Assembly (NCBI GenBank): GCA_021737245.1
Contig: JAIPEI010000026.1
Location: 1-17,642 of the forward strand
Direction: 5' to 3'
DNA: 17,642 nucleotides
Origin: Deltaproteobacteria bacterium
GTDB taxonomy: Bacteria > Desulfobacterota > DSM-4660 > Desulfatiglandales > HGW-15
Below, piece by piece: positions 1-7,462 of the stretch (the first letter of the stretch is position 1; every line of letters begins with the position of its first letter). The position numbers and the translations under genes are program-made. The notes beneath the pieces are model-generated. The model ran no database searches and was not told the DNA's origin. It worked only from the letters and a program-made list of their open reading frames with translations.

Positions 1-642
1 CAGGGCGATACGCGACTCCTCCACCGCCCTTTCGGCCTGCCGGACACCGGCCTCGGCCTCCTGCAGGCCCTGCCGGGCCCGCTCGACCCCGGCCTTGGCC
101 TCGAGAAAGACGGAGCGCGCCCGCTCCATGTCCTGCTCCGTGGCGGCCTCGCTCTGAAAGTAGGTCCGGGTCCGCTCGTAGGCCGCCTCGGCCTCGGTGA
201 AAACGGCCTCGGCCGAGCGCACTGCCTGGGCGGCCTGACGCCGCCGGGCCTGCGCGGAGAGGACCGCCTGACGGGCCTGTTCCACCCTGGACTGGACCTG
301 GCTTCCGTCCAGCACGATCAGGACGTCCCCTTTGTCGACGTGGTCTCCCGGCCGGGCATGGACCTCCAGGATCCGGGCGGTCACCTGGGCCTCGATCCGG
401 GTCTCGGTCTGCGGGCGCACCGTGCCCACCGCACGATCCACCTCGGTCACGGTCTCCACCAGGGCCTTTGCGGTCCGCGCCGGGGACACGGCCGCAGAGG
501 CGGCGGGCACCCGGGTGTCGGGGCCGACCCGGTTCGGCGTGAACACGCCGGTCATGTAAAGCATGAGCAGGACCAGGAGGGCGGCTCCGGTCAAGGGAGG
601 CAGGAGCTTGAGGATGGGACTTTTTCGACGATTGCCGGTCAT
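1..642 (-). CDS. HlyD/AcrA-type membrane fusion protein of an efflux system (C-terminal part missing)
   Basis: Periplasmic adaptor that would link an inner-membrane pump to the TolC-type channel encoded just upstream. The first 214 codons are present and the frame is open at the window edge. After a basic N-terminus there is one hydrophobic segment at about residues 15-32, so the protein is anchored in the inner membrane. A half lipoyl/barrel-sandwich motif follows at about 80-112 (VHARPGDHVDKGDVLIVLD). From about 115 onward is a long Ala/Glu/Arg/Gln-rich region typical of the coiled-coil hairpin of this family. Two ATGs lie 6 bp apart; I chose the inner one at 642 because GGAG sits 6 bases before it, whereas the outer one (648) directly abuts that GGAG. 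It begins 38 bp after the TolC gene, so the two are almost certainly co-transcribed. The pump itself (RND or ABC) should lie beyond the left edge. Confidence 0.9.
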   Translation of the reverse strand, partial: MTGNRRKSPILKLLPPLTGAALLVLLMLYMTGVFTPNRVGPDTRVPAASAAVSPARTAKALVETVTEVDRAVGTVRPQTETRIEAQVTARILEVHARPGDHVDKGDVLIVLDGSQVQSRVEQARQAVLSAQARRRQAAQAVRSAEAVFTEAEAAYERTRTYFQSEAATEQDMERARSVFLEAKAGVERARQGLQEAEAGVRQAERAVEESRIAL

Positions 643-680
643 CTGCATCTCCAGGAAGGGGCCCGGGGGCCGGTCCCTCC

Positions 681-2210
681 TCAACGATCGTCCGACGCCG
701 GACCCCCGGCCCAGAGCCCCAGCGCGCGCCCCACGTCGGCGCGGGCCTTCTCCCGGTCGTAGCGGGCGGTGATCGCCCGGATTTCCGTCCGGCTTCGATC
801 CAGCTCTGCGTCCAGGTACCGCGTCACCGTAGCCGACCCCCCCTCGTACTGTTTCTTGACGAGCCGGAGCGACTCCTCGGCCTGGGCCACGCTGGCCCGC
901 GTCACCTCGATCCGGGCCCCGGCCTCTTCCAGGGCGAGGTAGGCGGACCGGAGATCCAGCTTGACCGACAAGGCGGCCTTGCGGTCCGCGGCCAGCATCT
1001 CCTCGAGCACGCCCTCGGCCTCCCGCACGGCCGCCCCCGTGCTCCCGCCCGTGAACAGATCCCAATCGAGCATGACGCCGGCGGTCCAGTTGGCCCGATC
1101 GCTCTCGAACTGCGTGCCCTCGTCGTCGAAGTAATAGTGGGCCTGGGCGTCCACCCGGGGCAAGTACTCCCCCCGGGCCGCGTCGATCCCCATGCGGGAG
1201 CGGATCACCGCGAGCCGGGCCTTCTCGAGCTCCGGCCGGCGGATCATGGCCACGGGCAGGCCCTCATCGTAAGCGGCCGGCAGGTCCAGCTCCACCCGGC
1301 CGTCCTCCTCGAGCTCCAGCTCCGTGTCCGGATCGAGCCCCATGAGGTTGGCCAGGGAGGCCAGGGCCAGGCTGTATGCGTTTTTCGACCGGATCAGCTC
1401 CTCGCGGGCCTGGGCCAGCCGGACCTCCAGGGAAAGCACGTCGGACTTCAGCACCCCGCCGGCCCGGAACCGGACCCGCATGACCCGAAGCTGCGCCTTT
1501 ACGGTCTCCACGGACTTCCGGGCGATGCGGATGTACGCCCTTGCCGCCAGGGCGTTGAAGTAGGCGTGGATCGCGGAGCTCGCCAGCCCGTTCCGGATGC
1601 TCAACCGGTCCAGCTCGCGGATGGACCTTCCGGTCTCTGCCATACGTTTTCTCAGGTAGTCCCGGCCGCCCCGGAACAGGTTCATGCGGGCCCTGAGCCC
1701 GACCTCCAGGTTTTCGAAGGGCCCGGGATCGTTGAAGTTCACCCGTGGAGGAAGGCTCCGCTGATCAATGGTCTTGAAGAGGTAGGCTGACGGGGCCTCT
1801 CCCTCGGTGTACTCGGAGTAGACGGAGACCGCCGGCCAGAAAGCGGCCAGGGCCTGGTCGATCATGGCCTCGGACTGGCGGATCCGGGCCACGGCCACGT
1901 CCATGTCCGGGTTGTTCTCGAGGGCGATGCGAACGGCCCGATCGAGAGCGAGCGGAGTCCCCGGGTCGGGCAGAGCCGTGGGGAGAGGCTCTTCCCGTTC
2001 CCTCCGGTTGTCAGCCGGCAAGGGACCGGCGTGCTCCGCCCGGATGCGGCGGTAGGTGTACCGGTCGTCGGAGACGCATCCGGAGGCAAGGAGAAGCAGG
2101 GCCGGAAGAAGTGCGCAGAGGACGACTCCCCTCCCCCGGCCGTACGTCCGGGGACCGCCGGTGCGACGGGCGCGCACATCGAGATCGAATGGATGCCGTG
2201 AACATTCCAT
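681..2210 (-). CDS. TolC-family outer-membrane efflux lipoprotein
   Basis: Outer-membrane channel protein of a tripartite efflux or type I secretion system, 509 aa, a usual length for the family. A basic N-terminus precedes a hydrophobic stretch ending in the lipobox LASGC, with the lipidated Cys near residue 45, as in OprM/NodT-type proteins rather than E. coli TolC. The rest shows the two repeated helical OEP domains: SVYSEYTEGEAPSAY and Ala/Arg-rich helices in the first half, then RPELEKARLAVIRSRMGIDAARGEYLPRV-like sequence (split here: RPELEKARLAVIRSRMG, then EYLPRVDAQAHYYF) and GGSTGAAVREAEGVLEE in the second. The start is uncertain: no Shine-Dalgarno sequence precedes the ATG at 2210. 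The gene begins only 20 bp after the flavodiiron gene. A GTG about 11 codons inside is an alternative; either leaves the signal peptide intact. Confidence 0.92.
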   Translation of the reverse strand: MECSRHPFDLDVRARRTGGPRTYGRGRGVVLCALLPALLLLASGCVSDDRYTYRRIRAEHAGPLPADNRREREEPLPTALPDPGTPLALDRAVRIALENNPDMDVAVARIRQSEAMIDQALAAFWPAVSVYSEYTEGEAPSAYLFKTIDQRSLPPRVNFNDPGPFENLEVGLRARMNLFRGGRDYLRKRMAETGRSIRELDRLSIRNGLASSAIHAYFNALAARAYIRIARKSVETVKAQLRVMRVRFRAGGVLKSDVLSLEVRLAQAREELIRSKNAYSLALASLANLMGLDPDTELELEEDGRVELDLPAAYDEGLPVAMIRRPELEKARLAVIRSRMGIDAARGEYLPRVDAQAHYYFDDEGTQFESDRANWTAGVMLDWDLFTGGSTGAAVREAEGVLEEMLAADRKAALSVKLDLRSAYLALEEAGARIEVTRASVAQAEESLRLVKKQYEGGSATVTRYLDAELDRSRTEIRAITARYDREKARADVGRALGLWAGGPASDDR

Positions 2211-2230
2211 ATGAGGCCGTCGTCACCCGA

Positions 2231-3415
2231 TTACATTGGCAGGGCGCCGGCGATCTCCCGGGCCAGCTCCCGGCAGGCGGCCAGATCCTCCTCCGCCGGG
2301 ACGTAGTGGCTGCGCACTCCGGTGCCCTTCATGGCGAACTTCATGGCCTCCAGCTCGCCGGCGACAATCTTCACGGCCTCTCCACTCCAGCCGTAGGAAC
2401 CGAACGCGGCGCCGATCTTGTTCTTGGGCTTCAGCCCTTTCATGTAGGTGAGAAAGTCGCCGACCGTGGGAAAAATCCCGTTGTTCAGAGTCGGCGAGCC
2501 CACGATCACGGCGCCCGCATCGAGCACCTCGGTCATCACGTCGCTCCTGTGACACGCTCGAAGGTGCATGGGCTTGGCCGGGACGCCCTCCGCGATGAGG
2601 GCGTCGGCGATGGTCTCCGCCATGAGCTGGGTGCTGTGCCACATGGTGTCGTAAACGATCACGGCCTTTCGCCTCGGCTCCATGCGGCTCCACTCCACGT
2701 AGGATTCGATGATCCGGGACGGGTCCTTTCTCCAGATGACGCCGTGGTCCGGGCAGACCATGTCGAGTCTCAGCCCCATCTCCGTGACCTTGTCCGCCAG
2801 CTTGAGGATGAGCGGGGCGTAGAGCATGAGGATGTTGGCGAAGTACTTCTTGGCATGGGGCATGATCGCCTCGCCGATCTCGTCGTCGAAACGCTCCGGT
2901 CCGGCGTAGTGCTGGCCGAAGGCGTCGCTGGAGAAGAGGATGCCGTCCTCCTTGCTGTAGGTGAACATGCTGTCCGGCCAGTGGAGCATGCGGGTCTCCA
3001 TGAACGTGAGGGTCCGTTTGCCGATGGAGACCTCCTGGAGGTTCTCCACCGGCTGGTAGTTCCACGCCTGGGGAAAGTGGAGAGAGAGGTTCTTGTGGCC
3101 CATCTTGGAGCAGTAGAGAGGCTTGTCCTCCCCGATCCGGTGCATGACGCGGGGAAGCCCCCCGGAGTGATCCATCTCGGTATGGTTGCTGACCATGATG
3201 TCGATCTTTTTCGGATCCACGATCTGGCTGATCTTGTGGAGCATCTCGTCGGCGAAAGGCTCCTTCACCGTGTCGATCAGCGTGACGTTTTCGTCCAGGA
3301 TCAGGAATGCGTTGTAGCTGGTCCCCTCGTAGATGGAGTACCCGTGAAAGTCCCGGTTGTTCCAGTCCACCGCCCCGACCCAGTAGATGTTCTCGGCGAT
3401 TTTGATCGGACGCAT
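2231..3415 (-). CDS. fprA: Flavodiiron protein (A-type flavoprotein; oxygen or NO reductase)
   Basis: Cytoplasmic enzyme that reduces O2 to water, or NO to N2O, with electrons usually delivered by rubredoxin (ROO of Desulfovibrio is the model). The length, 394 aa, is typical. The N-terminal metallo-beta-lactamase-like domain (about 1-245) carries every diiron ligand: H78, E80, D82 and H83 in SNHTEMDHSGG, H145 in MLHWPDS, D164 in SSDAFGQHY and H224 in CPDHGVIW. The C-terminal flavodoxin domain (about 250-394) has FMN-binding loops at YDTMWHST, GSPTLNNGIFPTV and GSYGWSGEAV. AAAGGAG stands six bases before the ATG, and a good sigma-70 promoter lies 60-90 bp upstream. A rubredoxin gene at 7539-7751 is a likely donor. 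It lies directly downstream of the CO dehydrogenase but is separated from it by a terminator. Confidence 0.97.
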   Translation of the reverse strand: MRPIKIAENIYWVGAVDWNNRDFHGYSIYEGTSYNAFLILDENVTLIDTVKEPFADEMLHKISQIVDPKKIDIMVSNHTEMDHSGGLPRVMHRIGEDKPLYCSKMGHKNLSLHFPQAWNYQPVENLQEVSIGKRTLTFMETRMLHWPDSMFTYSKEDGILFSSDAFGQHYAGPERFDDEIGEAIMPHAKKYFANILMLYAPLILKLADKVTEMGLRLDMVCPDHGVIWRKDPSRIIESYVEWSRMEPRRKAVIVYDTMWHSTQLMAETIADALIAEGVPAKPMHLRACHRSDVMTEVLDAGAVIVGSPTLNNGIFPTVGDFLTYMKGLKPKNKIGAAFGSYGWSGEAVKIVAGELEAMKFAMKGTGVRSHYVPAEEDLAACRELAREIAGALPM

Positions 3416-3474
3416 GTGATTCTCCTTTCCTTCTGTTGTCGCGACCCTGTTTCCCGGCCGCGTTATTGAGTTTC

Positions 3475-3503
3475 ATCATAGTACAGCCCATCGCCCGAAT
3501 CAA
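3475..3503 (-). promoter_or_regulatory. Predicted sigma-70 promoter of the flavodiiron gene
   Basis: On the minus strand, TTGATT (-35, at 3498-3503) is followed after exactly 17 bp by TATGAT (-10, at 3475-3480). A leader of about 50-55 nt precedes the flavodiiron start codon. The region between here and the CODH terminator (about 3504-3631) holds no gene that I can support. Confidence 0.65.
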
Positions 3504-3631
3504 GCGCACGCCACGCAACACACTGAAGTTACAATAGATATACGACGGAAACGGTTGGATACAACTCGGAAGTGAACATGTCCCCGGGCGGTGGCATTTG
3601 AAAGCCCGGAGTTCAGGTCGGGCGGTCCGGC

Positions 3632-3666
3632 AAAAAGGGCCCGGGGAGGAGCGCCTTCCCGGGCCC
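3632..3666 (-). terminator. Rho-independent terminator of the CO dehydrogenase gene
   Basis: An inverted repeat at 3637-3666 can form a 13-bp stem (GGGCCCGGG paired with CCCGGGCCC, plus four further pairs including one G-T) closed by a 4-nt loop. On the minus strand it is followed at once by TTTTT (3632-3636). It starts 29 bp beyond the CODH stop codon and insulates the CODH transcript from the flavodiiron gene. Confidence 0.85.
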
Positions 3667-3694
3667 TGACAATCCGATCAACTCGATGGACGGA

Positions 3695-5674
3695 TCATGC
3701 GGCGTCCAGCTTCTGCCGGTCCGCCATGTCCATGAGCACCCGCTCCCGCGCCTTGTCCAGGCCGAGAGCCGCTCTCTTCGCATCGATGTGCGCAATCATC
3801 AGCTTCGCCATCTCATAGGGGTCCTTGGCGAATCCCCACTTGCCGAACCCCTGCTCCTCGAGTCCGCCGAAGAGGTGCTTGTAAAACTTCGTCTCCTCTA
3901 CGACGGGAAAGGTGACACCGAACACCGTGTAGACACCCGAGGCCACGAAGTACTGACCGATGGAGATGGCCTTCTCGCTCATCCACTCGGGTGCGGCGCC
4001 GGCCACAGGCAGATCCGCGATGCTTTCGCCCAGCCCGCCCACGCGGACCATCTCGGAGCAGGCGATGAGGATGCGGCTGTTGTCCACACAGGAGCCCAGC
4101 CCCAGGACCGGCGGCATGCCCACGGTCTCGCAGACCTCGCTCAGCCCGGGACCGGCCAGGTGCGCCGCCTCGGGCGTGTACAGGCCGGCCTTGGCCAGGG
4201 CGATCTGGGAACAGCCGGTCTGGACCACGAGCACGTCGTTCTTGATGAGCTCCTTGACGAGCTCCACGTGAACCCAGTCCTGCTTGACCCGCGGGTTGGT
4301 GCACCCAACCACGCCGGCCACGCCGCGGATCCGGCCGTTGATGATGTTGTCGTTGAGCGGGGTGTAGGAAGAGCGAAAGGATCCGCCCAGCATGTAGTTG
4401 ATGTACTCGTGGGAGAACCCGTGAACGCCCATGTTTCGGATGTTCGGGATCTCCACGGCGGCCGTACGGTTTTTGAACCGCACGACGGCGTTCTCCACGA
4501 TGGTGTCCGTGCATTCCCTGGGCGTGTGCTCATGAAACTCGATGTGCTCGACGCCCTCGATGTGGCACCGGGGGTTCGTGGTGAACAGCTTGGTTCCATA
4601 GCAGTCGGCCACCTTGGCCAGGCCCTGCTTGATGCACTGGACATCCACGCCCATGGCGTCCACCGCACCGGTCACGAGGATGGATTCCGTGGACATGAAG
4701 TTCCCCGCGTGGGGGATGCCGTGCCGGGAGAGCATCTCCGCGCCCGAGCAGCACATGCCGACCAGGTTGATTCCCTCGGCGCCCGCGTCCTTGGCCGCCT
4801 GGATCAGGCCGGGATCGTTCACCGAGTCCAGCATGGACTCGAACAGATTCGGTTCGTGGCCGTGGATGATGATGTTGACCTCGTTCTCCTTGAGGCAGCC
4901 CATGTTCACCTCGGCGCGCACCGGCGTGGGGGTGCCGTACAGGATGTCCGAGATCTCCGTGGCCACCATGGAGCCGCCCCAACCGTCGGCAAGCGCGGTC
5001 CGGGAGCACTGATTCGTGATGTTCCGGTACTCCTGGTCCACGCCCATGTGGGTTCGGTGCATGAGCTCCATGATCTCACGCATGGCTCCCCGCGGCACCA
5101 CGCCGTGCTTCCGCCAGGTCTCCAGGGTCTTCTCAGGGACCCGCTTGGCAAACGGGATCTCCCCTTCCACCGCCACGTAGGTCCGCTCGAGCTCGTGATA
5201 GAGATCCATGGCGATGTCTTTCACCTCACGGCCTTCGGTCTCGATCCCCATTTCGGTCGCCACCTCCTCCAGCTTGATGGGATCCTTGACCTTGTAGTCC
5301 TGGATGTTGCCGTTCACGACCTCACGGAAGAGATCGAGCATGGCCATGCCGTGATCCGTGTGGGCCGCCGCGCCGCTGGCCACCATCCTTCCGAAGTTCC
5401 GGGCCTGAATCGTGTCAATGGTGGCCCCGCAGACACCCACCTTGCCGTAAGGGTCGTTGGCGTTCAGCCGGCAAGGCCCCATGGAGCAGTGCTTGCAACA
5501 GGCCGAGTTTGCGCCGATGGGGCAGGCCTTCATGGTCGCCGCCCGGTGAAACGCCGTTTCCACGCCGTCTCTCTCGGCCTTGGCCAGCATCTGTGCGGTC
5601 GCGTCACAGATGGTGACGTCTCTGATACTGAGTCCGGCGGGTTCTTTTTTCTTGTCCTTCTTGGATTTCTCCAT
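3695..5674 (-). CDS. cooS: Anaerobic Ni-Fe carbon monoxide dehydrogenase, catalytic subunit
   Basis: Oxidises CO to CO2 (reversibly) at a nickel-iron-sulfur C-cluster; cytoplasmic homodimer. The length, 659 aa, is slightly above the usual 630-640. The N-terminal motif CPIGANSACCKHCSMGPCRL (about 51-70) plus C82 supplies the D-cluster Cys pair (51, 59) and B-cluster cysteines (60, 63, 68, 82). C-cluster ligands are recognisable: the HGHEP histidine motif near 271, and cysteines near 308/309 (GMCCSG), 347 (VDVQC), 458 (VGCTNPR), 488 (QTGCSQ) and 529 (GSCVDNSR). No expected residue is missing. AAGGAGG lies 9 bases before the ATG. The gene appears monocistronic, with its own terminator and no cooC maturation ATPase, cooF ferredoxin or acetyl-CoA synthase genes beside it. 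A PerR-like operator sits in its upstream region. Confidence 0.97.
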   Translation of the reverse strand: MEKSKKDKKKEPAGLSIRDVTICDATAQMLAKAERDGVETAFHRAATMKACPIGANSACCKHCSMGPCRLNANDPYGKVGVCGATIDTIQARNFGRMVASGAAAHTDHGMAMLDLFREVVNGNIQDYKVKDPIKLEEVATEMGIETEGREVKDIAMDLYHELERTYVAVEGEIPFAKRVPEKTLETWRKHGVVPRGAMREIMELMHRTHMGVDQEYRNITNQCSRTALADGWGGSMVATEISDILYGTPTPVRAEVNMGCLKENEVNIIIHGHEPNLFESMLDSVNDPGLIQAAKDAGAEGINLVGMCCSGAEMLSRHGIPHAGNFMSTESILVTGAVDAMGVDVQCIKQGLAKVADCYGTKLFTTNPRCHIEGVEHIEFHEHTPRECTDTIVENAVVRFKNRTAAVEIPNIRNMGVHGFSHEYINYMLGGSFRSSYTPLNDNIINGRIRGVAGVVGCTNPRVKQDWVHVELVKELIKNDVLVVQTGCSQIALAKAGLYTPEAAHLAGPGLSEVCETVGMPPVLGLGSCVDNSRILIACSEMVRVGGLGESIADLPVAGAAPEWMSEKAISIGQYFVASGVYTVFGVTFPVVEETKFYKHLFGGLEEQGFGKWGFAKDPYEMAKLMIAHIDAKRAALGLDKARERVLMDMADRQKLDAA

Positions 5675-5738
5675 GATGAAAAGCCTCCTTGGGATCGCTT
5701 CGTGCGTCCCGCCTGAGAATGGGTTCCGTGAATGGATC

Positions 5739-5761
5739 TTATTAGTAACTATTACTACTGA
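5739..5761. promoter_or_regulatory. PerR-like operator upstream of the CO dehydrogenase gene
   Basis: An AT-rich island in GC-rich DNA contains the perfect inverted repeat TAGTAA-CTA-TTACTA (5743-5757). Its left part, TTATTAGTAACTATT (5739-5753), matches 14 of 15 bases of the sequence overlapping the perR promoter (TTATTAGTAACCATT on the minus strand, 7471-7485). It lies 65-87 bp before the cooS start codon. TTGAAA occurs just upstream of it on the minus strand as a possible -35, but no convincing -10 is spaced correctly. Read as a 7-1-7 repeat it resembles, without equalling, the Bacillus PerR box. Binding by the PerR encoded here is inferred. Confidence 0.6.
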
Positions 5762-5796
5762 TCACGAAATTTCAACCCTGCAGGATGTTCTTCACC

Positions 5797-6021
5797 CTAC
5801 AGCGGCCTCTTCCAAAACGCCAACACCCCCTCCTGATTGAAAAAGAGCTGAACAAGCTCCCAGCCTTCGGCTCCGCGCCCGTTGAGGATGTCCCCCAGGA
5901 TCCGGAGCTGATCCGCAGGAACCTCTTCGATGCCGCACTCCCCCTCTTCCGAACAAAAGTAGGCCACTCGAGTGAACGCCTCGGCGCCATGCTTCGTGAT
6001 ATCGTACTCAAATCCTGCCAT
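5797..6021 (-). CDS. Small conserved protein, DUF4177-like (74 aa)
   Basis: Function unknown. The C-terminal half has a pattern I associate with DUF4177-type small proteins: LNGRGAEGWELVQLFF, then FWKRPL at the C-terminus. The N-terminal half has two cysteines (CSEEGEC) and several acidic residues, with no signal peptide or membrane segment. GGAGGTGA immediately before the ATG gives a strong ribosome binding site, which supports expression. It lies 116 bp after the rubredoxin-like gene, with a hairpin between them, and may be the last gene of the perR-rbr-rdl transcript. The family assignment rests on pattern memory and is moderate; that the gene is real is much more certain. Confidence 0.7.
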   Translation of the reverse strand: MAGFEYDITKHGAEAFTRVAYFCSEEGECGIEEVPADQLRILGDILNGRGAEGWELVQLFFNQEGVLAFWKRPL

Positions 6022-6059
6022 GGCTCACCTCCGTAGATGTCGCATCTTGCACCCGCCGC

Positions 6060-6100
6060 CCCCCGTACGGGAGCATGAGATCCTCCGTCGCGTACGGGGG
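6060..6100 (-). repeat. Inverted repeat / hairpin between the rubredoxin-like and 74-aa genes
   Basis: CCCCCGTACG (6060-6069) is a perfect inverted repeat of CGTACGGGGG (6091-6100), with a 21-nt loop that itself contains GGAG and CTCC able to pair. There is no T-run on the minus-strand side, so it does not look like a standard intrinsic terminator. An mRNA-stabilising or processing hairpin within the operon is possible. Confidence 0.5.
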
Positions 6101-6137
6101 TTCGCTATCCGAATGCGCACCCCCCTTTTCACGGGAA

Positions 6138-6293
6138 TTACTTGAGCCGCGAATCCCGGCCGGTGTTCCCGCAGTCCGGGATGTAGCAGGAGACATCCAC
6201 GAACTCGCACTCCTTCCTGCACTGGGGGCAGGTCTTCGGCGGCGCATCCGCGCTCATCGTGTATCCACACTCCTGACATTTCCACTCGCCCAT
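6138..6293 (-). CDS. rdl: Rubredoxin-like small Cys-rich protein (51 aa)
   Basis: Short metal-binding protein. The N-terminal WKCQECGYTM and PKTCPQC give two CxxC knuckles (C6, C9, C22, C25) able to hold one iron or zinc. The tail CEFVDVSCYIPDCGN adds three cysteines (29, 36, 41). Between the two CxxC pairs are only 12 residues, against about 29 in a normal rubredoxin, so this is a shortened rubredoxin-like knuckle protein. GGAGG stands 7 bases before the ATG. The order perR, rubrerythrin, rubredoxin-like protein matches an operon I recall from Desulfovibrio vulgaris, where the third gene is called rdl; the symbol is given on that basis. It is probably an electron-transfer or metal-binding partner of rubrerythrin. 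It follows rubrerythrin by 123 bp, a gap holding TGCCCA/TGGGCA (6322-6346) and a TTGACA but no convincing -10. Confidence 0.8.
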   Translation of the reverse strand: MGEWKCQECGYTMSADAPPKTCPQCRKECEFVDVSCYIPDCGNTGRDSRLK

Positions 6294-6416
6294 GTCTTAA
6301 CCTCCGGTTTCCTGCACCTGGTGCCCATATAAACGAGCTTTGGGCATTGCTGCGTTTCCCATTCAGAAAGGAGGATTTTTTGTCAAGATCAAGGAGATCA
6401 AGCCTCCCATTTCTGC

Positions 6417-6989
6417 TCAGTAGTTTTCGCCCAGGAGCTCGAAGTGGGCCTGGGGATGGGCACAGGCCGGGCAGGGATCCGGGGCCTCGGTCCCCTCGTG
6501 AAGGTACCCGCAGTTCCGGCACCGCCATACCACAGGGCTGTCCCGCCTGAACACCCTTCCGGCTTCGATGTTGGCGGCAAGGTCCCGGTAGCGCTTCTCG
6601 TGCTGCTTCTCGGCCACCGCGATCCGCTCGAACACATCCGCGATCTCCGGGAAGCCCTCCCCGCGTGCGACCTCGGCAAACTCCGGGTACATCTCGGAGT
6701 GCTCGTAGTTCTCGCCGGCGGCCGCTTCCTCCAGGTTGGACAGGGTGGTCCCGATCACGCCGGCCGGAAAGGAGGCCTGGATCTGAACCTCGCCCCCCTC
6801 CAGGAACTTGAAGAGCCGCTTGGCGTGTTCCTTCTCCTGACCCGCGGTCTCTTCGAAAATGTGAGAGATCTGAACGTAACCTTCCTTTTTCGCCTGGTTC
6901 GCAAAGTAGGTGTACCGGTTCCGGGCCTGGGACTCGCCCGCAAACGCCGTGAGAAGATTCTTTTCGGTCTTACTCCCCTTCAGCTCCAT
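6417..6989 (-). CDS. rbr: Rubrerythrin (NADH/rubredoxin-dependent peroxidase)
   Basis: Cytoplasmic peroxidase that reduces H2O2 to water. At 190 aa it is close to the classical Desulfovibrio rubrerythrin. The ferritin-like diiron domain (1-140) shows E19 in FAGES, an ExxH at E52/H55, Glu residues in EHSEMYPE (about 97) and a second ExxH at E127/H130. The C-terminal rubredoxin domain (about 153-190) has CRNC (157, 160) and CPAC (173, 176) for the [FeS4] centre. Its start codon lies inside the 3' end of perR (20-bp overlap in another frame) with AGGAG just before it, so the two genes are translationally coupled and share the perR promoter. The overlap is strong evidence of co-regulation by peroxide stress. 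Confidence 0.96.
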   Translation of the reverse strand: MELKGSKTEKNLLTAFAGESQARNRYTYFANQAKKEGYVQISHIFEETAGQEKEHAKRLFKFLEGGEVQIQASFPAGVIGTTLSNLEEAAAGENYEHSEMYPEFAEVARGEGFPEIADVFERIAVAEKQHEKRYRDLAANIEAGRVFRRDSPVVWRCRNCGYLHEGTEAPDPCPACAHPQAHFELLGENY

Positions 6990-7449
6990 GCTCCTGTTCC
7001 TCCTCCGATGATGGAATCTCCTGGACCTCCTCCAGCAGATAACCCTTTTTCTCCCTGCAGTCCGGGCAGAGCCCGAAAAACTCGAGCCTGTGACCGAACA
7101 CCCCGTGCTTGGTCAGTTTTCCCAGCGCCGTCTCGAGCTGCGAAACCGTGTCATCCTGGGGAGGAATTCCCATGTCCTCCACGCAGCCGCACCCGATGCA
7201 GGTCATGTGATAGTGATCCCGCGTATCGCCGTCGAACCGCATCTGGGGAAAGTCGGGGCCGAGCTTTCGAATCAGTCCACTCGAGACCAGGACGTCGAGA
7301 TTTCTGTACACGGTCCCCATGCTGATCCGCGGGAGCCGCTTTCGGACCCGCTCATAAACTTCGTCCGCCGTAGGATGATCCTGGCAGCGTTGCACCTCTT
7401 CCAGGATGACGCTTCGCTGGTGGGTCATCCGTTGACGTTTCTGTTCCAT
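6970..7449 (-). CDS. perR: Peroxide-responsive Fur-family repressor PerR
   Basis: DNA-binding metal-dependent repressor, 159 aa. The winged-helix domain spans about 1-75 (QRSVILEEV, HPTADEVYERV, RISMGTVYRNLDVL) and the dimerisation domain about 76-140. The structural zinc cysteines are C84, C87, C128 and C131 (CIGC, CPDC). The five regulatory-site ligands of Bacillus PerR (H37, D85, H91, H93, D104) align with H25, D73, H79, H81 and D92, each shifted by exactly 12. An Asp at the last position is characteristic of PerR rather than Fur (usually Glu), so peroxide sensing by histidine oxidation is expected. The tail is acidic (SSEEEQEHGAEGE). The promoter lies 33-61 bp upstream and overlaps an inverted repeat, which indicates autoregulation. 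It is the first gene of perR-rbr-rdl. Confidence 0.93.
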   Translation of the reverse strand: MEQKRQRMTHQRSVILEEVQRCQDHPTADEVYERVRKRLPRISMGTVYRNLDVLVSSGLIRKLGPDFPQMRFDGDTRDHYHMTCIGCGCVEDMGIPPQDDTVSQLETALGKLTKHGVFGHRLEFFGLCPDCREKKGYLLEEVQEIPSSEEEQEHGAEGE

Positions 7450-7462
7450 GAGCCGGCACCTG

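Noticed and set aside
3584..3609. Second hairpin (CCGGGC/GCCCGG) after the CODH terminator
   Set aside because: Six-base arms with a 14-nt loop and no T-run; likely chance in GC-rich DNA.
3686..5716. Plus-strand open frame of about 676 codons
   Set aside because: Antisense to cooS, which has all cluster ligands. No ribosome binding site and no protein-like motifs.
5739..5761. A CooA (CO sensor) or CRP/FNR-type site before cooS
   Set aside because: The TGTCA-N6-CGACA or TTGAT-N4-ATCAA patterns are not present; the repeat matches the perR operator instead.
6294..6416. Promoter before the rubredoxin-like gene (TTGACA on the minus strand near 6396-6401)
   Set aside because: The hexamer 17 bp downstream (AATGGG) is not a plausible -10. 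The gene is more simply read from the perR promoter.
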